Shown: piece after piece, positions 11,468 through 21,862 of the stretch
Position numbering within the stretch: the stretch's first letter is position 1
Layout: the number at the start of each line of letters is the position of its first letter
Notes under the pieces: generated by a model
What the model was told of the DNA's origin: nothing
Database searches by the model: none
What the model saw: the letters and a program-made list of their open reading frames with translations, nothing else
Program-made: the position numbers and the translations under genes
NCBI GenBank assembly: GCA_963978895.1
Contig: OZ022240.1
Span: forward strand, 5,084,680-5,148,679
Length of the DNA: 64,000 nt
From: Erpobdella octoculata
Taxonomy: Eukaryota > Annelida > Clitellata > Hirudinida > Erpobdellidae
Direction: 5' to 3'

Positions 11468-11719
11468 GTGATTAGATTGGACAAACACCTAAATCTTGCA
11501 CATGGCTCAAATTTGATAGAAATACGCGATCTAGCGTTCTACTGCCTTTATGGGTATGAAAGATATTTACATTTTCTCAAATTGGAACAGCCAAATGGTC
11601 TAAATTCTGATGATGTGGTATGTTCAGAAACAAATGACGAATTTAAAAGGAAACTGGACGAGGCGTGGTTGAATATAATTAAGAGGCAAGAAGGCAATGT
11701 GCCTTGCTTTATATTATGA
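11468..11719 (+). pseudogene. Short ORF of repetitive origin, function unknown
   Basis: It reads RLDKHLNLAHGSNLIEIRDL, then DDVVCSETNDEFKRKLDEAW. The His pattern KHLNLAHG hints at the end of a zinc finger. Part of it (11595-11710) recurs in a rearranged copy at 19380-19530, so it belongs to a mobile or duplicated unit. I do not recognise the family. Confidence 0.4.
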
Positions 11720-12278
11720 AATTCCATATGTAGCTCTAGACAAACAATTGTTTGATAGTTTTTTTTCTATATTACTTCAATTAGTGGGGGAAGTTAGGGT
11801 AAATTAGGATCACATTGTAACTCACTGTAAGAAGATAGTTGTTGCTTGATATTAATAAACTAACCATAACAAATGTTGAACATAAGTATTTTGATCCACT
11901 ATTGCACAAATGTCAGCCTATAACTAAATCTAATGGGAATGACAGAGAGGTCAAACCCAGCTCAATTGCAACATATTTATATTCTTTTTGCATTTAATCA
12001 AGTATATAAGAAATAAATATCCTCCAATTAAGAGTAATCCTTCTTTTTCAAATTGGTTGGAGGTCCTCCCTAACTGGCTCTTTTTATGTGTCTAGGTACA
12101 CTGAAGCAGAACTGTCGCAATCAACTCATTCCATATTAACCCACCTCAGAAACTAATCAATTTCTGATTTGATTTCAACTGATGAGTGCAAAATTGACAC
12201 CCATGCAGACAAATGCACCCCTTACTATTGGAAATGACTTTGAAAAGTGCAACATTGTTACAAAAACGAAACAAGACC

Positions 12279-12462
12279 CTTTAGGGATCTAAAAGTGTAA
12301 GAGGTAAAAAAGAAAGGAGGGTCGGGGAAAATCATTTAAAATCTGCTTGCAAACCTAAATTAAATTATTGACCAGACAGGTGTAGAATGTTACTATGACT
12401 GACATGGAAAAAAACACATCATTAAAAAGAACACAGAAAATAAAAGCAAAAATGTTGAGGCA
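12279..12462 (+). repeat. Repeat module S, copy 1 (empty-site paralogue)
   Basis: It runs from AGGGATCTAAAAGTGTAAG to AAAGCAAAAATGTTGAGG and is nearly identical to 17013-17117 joined to 18440-18515. The second copy is split by the hAT element at 17118-18431, so this copy gives the uninterrupted target. Confidence 0.85.
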
Positions 12463-12533
12463 GTACAGATTTGCAACCGAACATCTCAAAACCCAGCAAA
12501 CGTAAAAAAATTATTAGGCTCGCCATTGAAATG

Positions 12534-12958
12534 GTGTGCTTTAATGGCTGTTCTCCACACAAATGCTTTGCTAGATTATTTGGCAAAGTTTATCAAAATA
12601 ATGAAACAGGGAATATTCAAATTTGTGGTACCAAGTATGGTGACTCACAAACTAACTAATTTGGCCTGCAACAGCAGCTCGTGCTTTTTTAAAAAGTGAA
12701 CCTGTAGTGAAATATCCTCTTATTTCCTTTTGTACTGCTAAAGGTATATTTTCATAGTTTTTCTAACCAATTAATGATGACAACAAATCCGGTTCATGGT
12801 CGTGAAATGCTGAGAAGTTGTCAAAAACAATAAGACCGATACAATGTATCTTGCTCTGCTAACAGGTGATAGAGATATGCATCAAAAAGCATTGGTGAAA
12901 GGTGTGTGTTCTAAAACACCGAATACATTTTTCCATTCTCTAAAAGCGTTAAATGTAT
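12534..12958 (+). pseudogene. PIN-like nuclease cassette, copy A
   Basis: The frame with TNALLDYLAKFIKIMKQG, then FKFVVPSMVT, and after breaks LLTGDRDMHQKALVKGV resembles the PIN fold of SMG6/EST1A-type nucleases (acidic residue after TN, a hydrophobic VVP strand, and LLT.DR.L..KAL near the end). Several stops and frameshifts show it is not functional as it stands. Related copies: 18550-18690, 21395-21765 and 23985-24395. The PIN assignment rests on these short motifs and is tentative. Confidence 0.5.
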
Positions 12959-13299
12959 AATAAAAGAAATAGCTAATGCTGTTAAAACTTTTTTAACACT
13001 TGGGAATTCTGAACTCAGACAATTGTCAATTAAGCATTTTATGTTTCTGATAACTTTTCTCAACAGAAGCCCCATATAGATATAGAATGATTCATAAACA
13101 TAGGCATTTTATGTTTAAATTATAGTTGAATTGATGGAGTTGTGTTTTTATATTTGATCAGCAAAGCACATAAACCAAATGTCTGTCTACCTGTGATTCC
13201 ACTCTTCATCTTTTCTAACACAATAGAAGATTTTCTGTTCAAATCTCGGATGCTACAATTAACCAAAGGAAAATATTCTATGCAGTCCTAGACAGCAAC

Positions 13300-13895
13300 A
13301 GGCTTTTCTCGATCACCCCAATCTCTTAGATGTCATGAACGATGAGAAAATATACGCAGCATTTCAATTTTGACTTGATAACATCCTGGCAATATGCCAT
13401 GACATTATAGAAGAAATAGATTTTTTACCACGTCTGAAATTATTGATGCGTGTTATGCAGGTAAGGATATATTTTCAATAGTATTATTTTACTATATTCA
13501 TAATAGTTTACTGTGTCTTTCTTGATGATGTGATAGCTGAAATGATTGGTGTGAATCAGGCAACTGCAAGTCGGACAATTTATAGGTCGACTTTTGCCTT
13601 TGTGCGGCAAATGCCGACCTGAGAATTATCATTTGTTCTGTCAGGTGACCTTGATCCGTTCATGGCGCATGGATACTTTGCGAGTCGACAGTTTTTGAAG
13701 CGTTTGAAAGTTAACCAAAATCGCTGTCTGGCTGCATTCTAGGCGACCGTGGCTACATGTTGCGTGATTGGCTGCTAACACCAATTCTCAATGTGCGATA
13801 ACAAAAGGAAGAAAACTACAATACAGCACTCTGCAAGACGAGGTGTAATGTCGAGAGATGCACTGGCATGCTGAAACGTCGTGGCACACTTTTGA
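13300..13895 (+). pseudogene. PIF/Harbinger transposase remnant, copy A
   Basis: After an intron-like break near 13461 the text reads IGVNQATASRTI, then GDRGYMLRDWLLTPILN, EENYNTALCKTRCNVERCTG and MLKRRG. These match the Harbinger order: a helix-turn-helix-like ...TVSR, the GD.GY.L..WL.TP..N core, and the ..R...ER.FG.LK.R block. Frameshifts and in-frame stops are present. Partial copies lie at 19315-19385 and 26350-26512. Confidence 0.75.
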
Positions 13896-14281
13896 AAAAC
13901 GATTTTGATTTGAAATCATATTTTATCTGATGATTTTGATTTCAAATCTTTTCAAAAATGATGTTATCCAACACTGCTACCTACTATTGCAGACAACGGG
14001 ATGTTTTAAAACTTCGGTCATACTGCTGTTTTTGCAAAAACTTTTTTTTTTATAAAAAACAAATAGAAAATTGATTAACATTATAAAGATTTTACCTAGT
14101 TTAAATTAAATTCTGATTGATATGCATAACTGGACTATGCTATTTCGTATTAATTTACTTTGCTTTGATTATGGCTAATACTCGAGCTCGTGCTAGAGTT
14201 CAAAATGCTAATATTATGTTTAATTAATAATTTCAATGTTTATGTGTATCTTGATACGCCTTTATTTCGATAAAAAATTAT
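13896..14281. other. AT-rich spacer, no gene seen
   Basis: Contains a short imperfect palindrome near 13895-13960 (ATGATTTTGATTTCAAATC) and no coding signal. Confidence 0.4.
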
Positions 14282-14968
14282 GCAGCATCAGTGACATTTA
14301 CACGGGTCGATGATCATGTCAGACTCAATCATGTCGTTTGAGAGAGGCTTGAAACGTGTAAGCCAAGTTATTAATCCGATGAGTTGCACTAACAAACTTC
14401 GTGAAGCTCTAGAGGCTAACCTCAACAGTTATCTGCGATCTAACCGTTCGGCCGTTTCATCTCATCTTATAGATATTAAAAAGGAAATTATCGATAGTTT
14501 TACAAAAAGTGAAGAATTGGCCCACCTAGCGATCGATTCGAATTCTGTCATCCTAGAATGCAAACGTATATTGCGAGTTCATGAATTTAAAAATTCTAAA
14601 CACAACAAATTTCCACAATGGTTTGAGCGAAAGGTCAAAGACGAGTGGTCGACTGCCACTTAGGCATATACCGGTCTATACGTGCAGAATATGATAAATA
14701 CAATTCGGCAACCCTATCGATGGCCACCGAAAGAACTTTACCTGACTTCGTCCTGGTGGGAACTGATCATAAAGTCTCCCTCGAACTCTTCAGAGCCTAC
14801 AAAACAGCTATTCTCGCCAATAATCGTTTCTCGGATCACTCTATTATGAGATCTAGTTCAAGTGACAAAAACTTGCTTCGTCTCCTATTTAAACACTAGA
14901 GTCTACTCGTAGTGTGAGTTTCCGGCGGCAGCATCAGTGACATTTACACGGGTCGATGATCATGTCAA
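14282..14968 (+). repeat. Pair of exact 40-bp direct repeats flanking an ORF
   Basis: The 40 bases starting GCAGCATCAGTGACATTTAC and ending GATGATCATGTCA at 14282-14321 recur exactly at 14929-14968, 647 bp apart. The second repeat opens a new reading frame (TFTRVDDHVKVYCT). Confidence 0.85.
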
Positions 14969-15475
14969 GGTATACTGCACAGTGCAGGAGGGGGGACACA
15001 TCAAAAGCAAGACCAGAACATCGCCGTCCTTCTTTATCAAACTACCTGGAATGAGATCCATCAACCTGAAGAGAGTTGCGTCCATTTATCTCTTATTCCA
15101 TCAACAATTAACCCGTGTTCAGCATATTATCCAAGGAGTGGGTGATTTTTAAGAACGAGTGGACACTTCTGCAACAAAATCCGTTCTATTCCTACTCCGA
15201 TGGATTTACAGGTAAAAGCCAGAAGATTCTGAATATGGCCAAGCAACTGTTAACTCAGGCTGGAAGGGTGTCCAGTATCCAAAATTACAGGAGGATTGAC
15301 AGCTCTTCATAGAAACTACATAAAGGCGATTGTCGATCAGTTTATCGAGAACAACTTAAACTCTGATGCCTTGATTGACTGGGAGGGGCAGGGTGCCGCT
15401 GGAGGAGCAGATGCCTCGCCTGCAGAAACCGCCGTCGTCTGGTATGCCAGAGCTGCCGAACAGGATGTGTAGATG
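14310..15475 (+). pseudogene. Broken ORF cluster of unknown, possibly mobile or viral-derived origin
   Basis: The pieces are in the same strand but in shifting frames: 14310-14663 (MSFERGLKRVSQVINPMSC, a soluble helical protein), 14645-14899 (RTLPDFVLVGTDHKVSLEL), 14937-15152 (VKVYCTVQEGGHIKSK), and about 15290-15475 (LTALHRNYIKAIVDQFIENN, then DASPAETAVVWYARAAEQDV). Higher GC and more regular codon use than the surrounding AT-rich DNA point to former coding sequence. I do not recognise the family. A gene from a large DNA element or virus is one option; no hallmark motif proves it. Confidence 0.4.
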
Positions 15476-15599
15476 TCTAGGGGATGACGAATTGACACTC
15501 ACGATTCTCGAGTGGTTGCAGCAAACAAATTGAGAGATGAATGTGCTTGGATTGTTATAGACTCATATATATTAATGAATTTTGCGTTAATAATTGACA

Positions 15600-15666
15600 T
15601 ATCAGTATTACGCTCATCTTTTTTTTGTTTTGACTAGGTGCAGTTTTCTATCTCGGATAGCATTTT

Positions 15667-15734
<68 letters not shown>

Positions 15735-15903
15735 AGTGCTCTGATGATGGCTTTCGAGCCGAAACTGTGCAGTAAGCCCGTTATGAAAATCAATAAAGAA
15801 TTTTATTCAAAAAACAAAGTAGTTGTTCGCATATTGGAGTCTTACGTTAAGAAAATAATAAACAAAAAATGGGCAGTTATTTTCAATAGAGCATGTATGA
15901 AAG

Positions 15904-15954
<51 letters not shown>

Positions 15955-16095
15955 TGAATTGAATAGTACTAGGCTCTCTTTTTTTGCTCTCTGAAAAAGC
16001 GCCATTGTCGGGCACGAAAGCTCAGAGTATTTTCAACTGTAATTATGCAATAAAGCTTCTGCCAAAAGTTTTTGATACATTCAGAAAGTTGTTTT
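15600..16095 (+). mobile_element. Probable Penelope-like element remnant with two TA arrays
   Basis: Two (TA)n arrays (15671-15727 and 15908-15952) are each followed by a CTGA...GAAA motif and then AATAAAG. The first motif is a near-consensus hammerhead ribozyme (15731-15784). Repeated terminal units with hammerheads are a known feature of Penelope-like retroelements. No RT is seen here, so the assignment rests on the ribozyme and the duplication. Confidence 0.45.
15731..15784 (+). ncRNA. Hammerhead ribozyme (type I, short stem III)
   Basis: The core CTGATGA is at 15741-15747. Stem II is GGCT / AGCC closed by a TTCG tetraloop (15749-15760), followed by GAA (15761-15763). Stem III is ACT(G) with (C)AGT at 15764-15773, and the next base A15774 is the cleavage-site H. 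Stem I pairs GCT (15738-15740) with AGC (15775-15777), and after an internal loop ATAA pairs with TTAT. The one departure from consensus is an extra T at 15748 between the core and stem II. All conserved core bases are present. Autocatalytic activity is inferred. Confidence 0.62.
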
Positions 16096-16098
16096 TAA

Positions 16099-17010
16099 CT
16101 ATTATTATTATTATTATTATAAACCAGGCACGGGCAAGCCCCTCGCCGAACAATATAAACACAAACTGAACGCGCAAACAAATACAACAAAAATAACGAA
16201 AAACAAACAGAGCAAAATAAAAATCCTAAGCAAAATCAAATTGCATATCACCAAAAAAATCATCCAAAAGTGATTTAAACAAAGACAACGATTCAGCAGA
16301 CACCACCGGCCCAGGGAGCTGATTCCAGTCGTCCACCACTCTGTTACTGAAGTAATACTTCCTGCAATCTTTATGAGCCAACCTAGTAGCCAACTTGAAC
16401 TCATGTCCCCTAGTTCTTTCGTAAGGGCAAAGGGTCAACCCCGGACAGTGGCAATCCATCAACTGACCAGACTTCATTTTATACAGAAGAATTAGGTCGG
16501 CTCGCTTTCTTCTATATGTCAGGGAAGGCAATCTGAGTTTCTTCAACCTCTCCGTATAAATGAGACCTTTGCATGACCTGACCATTCTGGTAAACCTTCG
16601 CTGAACCCTTTCGAGTTCTTCAATCAGACCACGCCCGTGAGGACTCCAAATCTGAACTCCGTACTCCAATTGAGATCTAATCAGAGATTTGTACAATGTT
16701 ACAAAAGCATCCTCAGGCAGATATTTCAAAGTTCTTCCAACTATACCCAACAAGGAATTGGCCTTTTTGATTCTAGAGAACACATGGTCCCTGAATTTCA
16801 ATTTTGAATCCAGTATGATTCCTAGATCAGTAACCGAGCTAACTTCAGGAACCACAACAGACAAACCTGATGTATCTTGCATATAGTAATCCGCTGCAAA
16901 ACGATTACCTCCAACCTTTAAAACACAACATTTAGATGGATTCACTGTCATTTGCCATCTTATATACCTGAGTGTAAGGCAGAGGCAGCCATACCTATGT
17001 AAGCATATTG
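16099..17010 (-). mobile_element. 5'-truncated non-LTR retrotransposon (CR1/Jockey-like) with RT C-terminal part
   Basis: The minus-strand frame (16226 to about 16990) reads WQMTVNPSKCCVLKVG, VTDLGIILDSKLKFRDHV, YKSLIRSQLEYGVQIWSPHG, IEELERVQRRFTRMVRS and SNRVVDDWNQLP. This is the thumb and C-terminal part of a CR1/Jockey-clade ORF2 reverse transcriptase. The catalytic F/YADD box and everything before it are missing, as in usual 5' truncation during target-primed reverse transcription. The 3' end is an (ATT)n/(AAT)n tail at 16099-16121, typical of this group. The ~260-codon frame is intact, so the insertion is fairly recent. It inserted next to repeat module S copy 2. Confidence 0.85.
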
Positions 17011-17117
17011 AAAGGGATCTAAAAGTGTAAGAGGTAAAAAAGAAAGGAGGGTCGGGGAAAATCATTTAAAATCTGCTTGCAAACCTAAATTAAATTATTG
17101 ACCAGAAAGGTGTAGAA

Positions 17118-18431
17118 CAGGGCTGCACAACCTCCGGCCCGCCAACGTGTTTTGTCCGGCCCGCGGGATAATTTTGTTAAACACATAAATCTGGCCCGCG
17201 AGCCAAATTCGTCTTCAAAAAATTTGAAACATACTTATTTTTATAATACTCGTTAGTGCATCTATCGACTTCTAGTGCAGCACATCCCTACAAACTGGAG
17301 GGGTGGCTATAAATAGAATCGAACTCTATCGGCCGCCATTATTATAATTGATATTCATTGTTCGGTTTCCATTGATCTCCCGGTTTTCGTGTTGATTTTG
17401 CTTTGTTGAATTACGTTCAGAAATTGAGACATTTCTAAATGAGAAAGGTAGAGAAACTGCTGTATTTGCTGATAAGACATGGCTTTCTGACTTGGCCTTT
17501 CTTACAGACATCACAAGTCATTTAGATACTGTCAATAAACGTCTGCAAGGTAAAAGTCAATTCATTTTTGATATGTTTAAAGACTTGCAAGCTTTTCAAT
17601 TGAAACTCCAGGTCTTCCAGTTTCAGCTGCAGTCAGGGAATCTTGTTCACTTTCAGACGTGCCAACTTTTTAAGCAGGAATACCAATGTAAATTTTTAGC
17701 ACATCATGAGTCAATTGCAACATTAAAGAAGGAATTTGAAAATCGTTTTCAAGACTTCAGGAAAAATAAAGAATTGTTTAATTTCATGTTTGACCCCTTC
17801 GGCTGTACAGTGGACGAATTTCCTGGGGAATATCAGTTAGAGATCATCGACCTTTAGTGTTCATTTGATTTGAAAGCGGCTTTTTAAAGACAATGACATT
17901 TTGAACTTCTTCAGATATCTTTGTCCAAACAAATATGGCAGAATAAAGGACATGGCTTTAAAGTTGTTTTCATTGTTTGGGAGTACGTATTTGTGTGAGC
18001 AGACATTTTCTATCATGAATTTGAATAAAAACAGTTTGAGATCGAGCTTGACTGAGAGCAATCTCACTGCCATTTTAAAGGTTGCAACAACTGAACTAGA
18101 GCCAAACACTGAAAAAAATAATAAAAAACATTCAGTCGCAACCATCACATTAGAATGGTTTCTATTCATGATTGGATTCAGCTAAATTTTGTTGATTGCA
18201 AAATAAAAAAAAACTGGTTTTCATTTCTTTGTAACTCACTTTGATACTTTCTTACAGTAGTAAGACATGTAGTTCATTTACAATGTTTGTATATTAGCTG
18301 TTAATATTTAACGTAAATTCATATACTAGTATATTTAGTTTGTTATTATAAAACGTGAATTTTTTCCGGCCCTCGAGCTATCTGAGAACATACAATTCGG
18401 CCCTCGGCCTCAAAAAGGTTGTGCACCCCTG
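17118..18431 (+). mobile_element. hAT transposon with intact termini and perfect 8-bp target duplication
   Basis: The left end CAGGGCTGCACAACCTCCGG and the right end GGTTGTGCACCCCTG are inverted repeats. GTGTAGAA flanks both sides (17110-17117 and 18432-18439). The interrupted sequence is whole in module S at 12279-12462. Eight-base duplications and CA(G)GG...TG ends define the hAT superfamily. At 1314 bp it is shorter than an autonomous element and carries a partial transposase. Confidence 0.92.
17440..18185 (+). pseudogene. Partial hAT transposase inside the 1.3-kb element
   Basis: It reads DLAFLTDITSHLDTVNKRLQ, then KSQFIFDMFKDLQAF and FENRFQDFRKNKELF, and after a frameshift near 17860-17940 MALKLFSLFGSTYLCEQTF and MNLNKNSLRSSLTESNLTA. 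This matches the C-terminal half of ZBED5/GTF2IRD2-type (Charlie-like) hAT transposases, ending in the dimerisation block. The N-terminal BED finger and the first catalytic acid are deleted. Confidence 0.8.
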
Positions 18432-18439
18432 GTGTAGAA

Positions 18440-18515
18440 TGTTACTATGACTGACATGGAAAAAAACACATCATTAAAAAGAACACAGAAAATAAAAGCA
18501 AAAATGTTGAGGTCC
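18440..18515 (+). repeat. Repeat module S, copy 2, right half
   Basis: It continues the sequence broken at 17117 (TGTTACTATGACTGACATGG onward) and matches 12388-12462. Confidence 0.85.
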
Positions 18516-18549
18516 ATACCAGTGAACTTAAAAACAGAAATACTCTTTA

Positions 18550-18690
18550 ATGATTTTTCTTGACAGAAATGCTTTGCTAGATTATTTGTCAGAGTTTATC
18601 GAAATAATGAAAAAGGGAATATTCAAATTTGTGGTACCAGCTATGGTGACTCAAGAACTAACTAATTGGCCTGCAATGGTTGAAAACTTG
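18550..18690 (+). pseudogene. PIN-like nuclease cassette, copy B (N-terminal part)
   Basis: It reads MIFLDRNALLDYLSEFIEIM, KKGIFKFVVPAMVTQEL. This is the best-preserved start of the four copies. It passes without a break into a Mutator-like transposase fragment at about 18700. Confidence 0.5.
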
Positions 18691-18699
18691 AAAATACAA

Positions 18700-19195
18700 G
18701 CAGAGACCCAATCATCTCGTAATTCGTTTATGTCTGGCATGGCCCAACAGCTCTACAATGTGTGGCAAAATGCCACAGGGAGGTGTCACATCAACTTTTT
18801 TGTGCATGGCATGTAGACAAAAGCTTTAGAAAAATATCCGTAGTCTGATCAAAGATAGTGCTAAAACTGTAGTTATGGTATACAGACAACTTCGAGTTGT
18901 TATGAATGAACAAGACATTGCCACATTTGAATGTACTTTTCCACTGCTTATCTAAGAGTTGGAGTCCAATCCAGTTACAGCAGATTTTGCTCAATTTGTT
19001 GTGACTCAATAACTTCCACGTGTTCATTCGTGGGCATATTGTTACCGAGCACGTGTGGTATCAATACCAACATGCACCTTGAGAGAAAAATCATCGTATA
19101 TTTAAACACATATTACAGAGAGGAAAAAAACAAATGACTTGATGCAACAATTGCTTCACTCATGAGTTTGGTAAATGACAAGCAGTCTTTAAACT
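18700..19195 (+). pseudogene. Mutator-like (MULE/FAR1-type) transposase fragment, copy 1
   Basis: The joined frames read MAQQLYNVWQNATGRCH, then HGM-TKALEKYP at the start and AYCYRARVGINTNMHLERK at the end. WAYCYR..GINTNMHLE followed by a helix is typical of animal MULE transposases. A frameshift after INFFVHGM and several stops are present. A closely similar copy is at 25855-26350. Confidence 0.62.
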
Positions 19196-19314
19196 GAACG
19201 CTATTACATTCTAAATGTATTATTTTACAATATTCATAATAGTTTACTGTATCTTTCTTAATGATGTGTATGTTTATTTGTAAGTCATGTTGGTATTGCG
19301 TTTTTTTGCAGTCG

Positions 19315-19535
19315 GAACTTTTCAGAGTGTGATGGCTGAAATGATTGGTGTGAATCAGGCAACTGCAAGTCAGACAATTCAATGGTCTAAATTCTGATGA
19401 TGTGGTATGTTCAGAAACAATGGACGAATTTAAAAGGAAACTGGACAAGGCGTGGTTGATGAAGAGATTTGAGTGGTGATATTGCAGCAGTTGATTATAA
19501 TTAAGAGGCAAGAAGGCAATGTGCCTTTCCCCTAA
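19315..19535 (+). pseudogene. Chimaeric fragment: Harbinger exon joined to the 11.6-kb repeat ORF
   Basis: GTFQSVMAEMIGVNQATASQ (Harbinger, with a TTTTTTTGCAG acceptor just before it) breaks after AATTC and continues as the repeat ORF seen at 11595-11710 (GGTCTAAATTCTGATGATG). It ends by a (TAA)n tract at 19544-19567. Confidence 0.6.
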
Positions 19536-19579
19536 TCGGACTAATAATAATAATAATAATAATAATAACAATGATCCTA

Positions 19580-19910
19580 CCCCGCCTTGAGACGCCGTTT
19601 TTTGCTGTTAGAAGCTTCGTTTAAAGGCAACGTGCCTTAAGACGCCAAATAGTTGCCGTGAGACGCCGTTTTTTGCCTTGAGACGCTGTAATTATTTAAT
19701 TTAAAATATTAGTTAAAGCATTTACTTAACACTTTCAGCTCTTTCATTCCAATGCGACAGGTTTTGCCTTCTCGTTTTGGCCAGCAAGCTCCTTCGGATC
19801 ATTTGGCTTCTGTTGACAAGTAATTAAAATTCACCTCTTAAAAGTGTTGACCTTATTCGTTATTTAATTTAAAATCCTAATTAAAGCATTTACTTAACAC
19901 TTTCGTTCCA
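19580..19910. repeat. Duplicated leader of the 19.9-kb ORF
   Basis: TTGCC(G)TGAGACGCCG-type words occur three or four times (19583-19690). A block from TTAAAGCATTTACTTAACAC to CAGCAAGCTNCTTC occurs twice (about 19713-19795 and 19882-19953), so the first codons MRQVLP are present in two copies. The first ends shortly in a stop. Confidence 0.7.
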
Positions 19911-21345
19911 ATGCGGCAGGTTTTGCCTGCTCGTTTTAGCCAGCAAGCTACTTCCACAGCCGACTACAAAAGACGGAAGACTGGGAGTAAAAAGGATAGG
20001 AAAACGTGTAAATTTTGTAATGTAAATGTTATCAGAATGGATATGCATGTTAAACTTTGTCATTCCGAAAATATTTATAATGATCTGAATGTTAATAACA
20101 TAGATTCTAATGTAACTGAAATAAATGCATGCAACCCTCAAACTCTGCACCCTAATAATGACAATTTTTTTAAAATAACTGGCCCTAGCAAAAAATTAAC
20201 TATAGATACAAAAATGCTGAAATTCACTACTCTGTTCAGTCCAAAAAGGGGGCTGCCAATTTGTTCTTGGGGGAAGTTAGATATGCTTATAAAAAAAACA
20301 TCTGCATCAACTAGCACAATAACTGGTGAACCCCTCCATGAAACTTTAGCTGCTTCATCTGATATCCCTCCAGACCAGCCTGCAGACAAACTCTCCAGCC
20401 AGAGGGTACGGTGGGAGTATGAACATGGCAACATTATAAAAAGCCTTTTTAAAAACTACATTGTAAATAAAAAAGCGCCTACACTTGAACAACTTTGCGA
20501 TATATTAAGTAACAAACAAGCAGACAAACTCTCCAGCCAGAGGGTACGGTGGGACTATGAACATGGCAACATTATAAAAAGCCTTTTTAAAAACTACATT
20601 GTAAATAAAAAAGTGCCTACACTTGAACAACTTTGCGATATATTAAGTAACAATCAAGACTTTTATCAAGAGTTAATTATTAAAAGATGTATAAATATTA
20701 AAATTAAAAAGCCTGTGGTTGCTAATGACACTGACATATTGGTTCTCCTTGTGTATCACTTCACCACTGAAATGACGAACATATTCATGATGAGCAGAGT
20801 TTTCTCCAAGGCCACATGGAAGACTGAAATAATCCAAATTCGACATTTGCGTTTGGCCCTGGGTCTTACTGCAGCAAATTCTATCCTGGCAATTATTAGT
20901 GGATGCGACACCACGTCCACTCTTTTCAGACATGGTAAAAAAAGTGTTTCAAACAACGATGCGACACACGAACAGGTAGTGCAGGCAGGTAAAAACTTAA
21001 TAAGGATAATATACAAGGAAGCTGAATCGGACACGTTGAACAAACTACGCTACCAATCATACATGAATTTGACTGCTACCAGCACCCACTTACTTCGTCC
21101 AGAGCGTTTGCCAAGAACGGATAACACAGCTCATTTTCATTGCCTTAGAGCACATCTGCAAACAGTCATTTGACAGTCGTTGAGTACCAACACACTTCGA
21201 CATCCGACAGACTGGGGGTGGAAAATTCAGGAAGGAAAGATTAGTTCCCATTGCAACAGACATGGATGCAGCACCCGATGATCTACTGAAAGTAGTTCAA
21301 CACAAGTTCAGAAGTGACACTAGAAGACCTTGCAGCTCATCATTT
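19911..21345 (+). pseudogene. Repetitive-element ORF with DTDILVLL and GCDTTS motifs, frameshifted at the 3' end
   Basis: The main frame of 420 codons (19911-21173) starts MRQVLPARFSQQATS, has a possible CKFCNVNVIRMDMHVKLCH zinc knuckle at residues 33-52, ANDTDILVLLVYHFT near residue 270, SGCDTTSTLFRHGKKSV near 340 and LRAHLQTVI at the end. After a frameshift it continues as RLVPIATDMDAAPDDLLKVV to 21340. The same order of motifs occurs in a large family of repetitive invertebrate proteins; in my memory a Cys-rich tail normally follows, and here it is degraded. A nuclease-like fold is possible. Residues 158-203 and 204-249 are an in-frame tandem duplication. This is probably a transposon gene, not a host gene. 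Confidence 0.6.
20382..20657 (+). repeat. In-frame 138-bp tandem duplication within the ORF
   Basis: Units 20382-20519 and 20520-20657 each encode 46 residues starting ADKLSSQRVRW and ending CDILSN.Q. Only a handful of bases differ, so the duplication is recent. Confidence 0.95.
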
Positions 21346-21394
21346 TAAGCCTATAACTAAATCTAATGGGGAGGTTCACAGAGAGGTCAAATCG

Positions 21395-21765
21395 GTATGC
21401 TTTAATGGCTGTTCTCCACACAAATGCTTTGCTAGATTATTTGGCAGAGTTTATCGAAATAATGAAACGGAATATTCAAATGTGTGGTACCAACTATGGT
21501 GACTCACGAACTAACTTATTTGGCCTGCAACGGCCGAGAACTCAAACCTGGAGAAACGTCTGAGAAAATAGTAAACTTGAAATTACAAGTAGCTCGTGTT
21601 TTTTTAAAAAAGTGAACCAGTACTGAAATATCCTCTTAATGTCTCTTAATTTATTTTGTACTGCTAAAGGTATATTTTCATCATTTTCTAACCAATTAAT
21701 GACAAATCCGGTTCATGATCGTGAAATGCTGAGAAGTTGTCAAAAACAATAAGACCGATACAATG
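21395..21765 (+). pseudogene. PIN-like nuclease cassette, copy C
   Basis: It reads HTNALLDYLAEFIEIMKR, then frames are lost. DNA identity with copies A and D continues to GACCGATACAATG at 21763, where it is cut by a C/G-rich element. A segment absent from copies A and D (around 21530-21590) resembles the sequence after the strand in copy B. Confidence 0.5.
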
Positions 21766-21862
21766 CATGGGGGGCCAGTCCGGCCATGGCCCCCCTCGTA
21801 TTTTGCTAATAGACTTTGGCCCCCCTCGTCAAAATCAAATTTAAAAATTAAAGAGTTCAGTT

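Noticed and set aside
16226..17065. Intact 279-codon minus-strand ORF as a host gene
   Set aside because: The sequence is a non-LTR reverse transcriptase C-terminus with a 3' (ATT)n tail.
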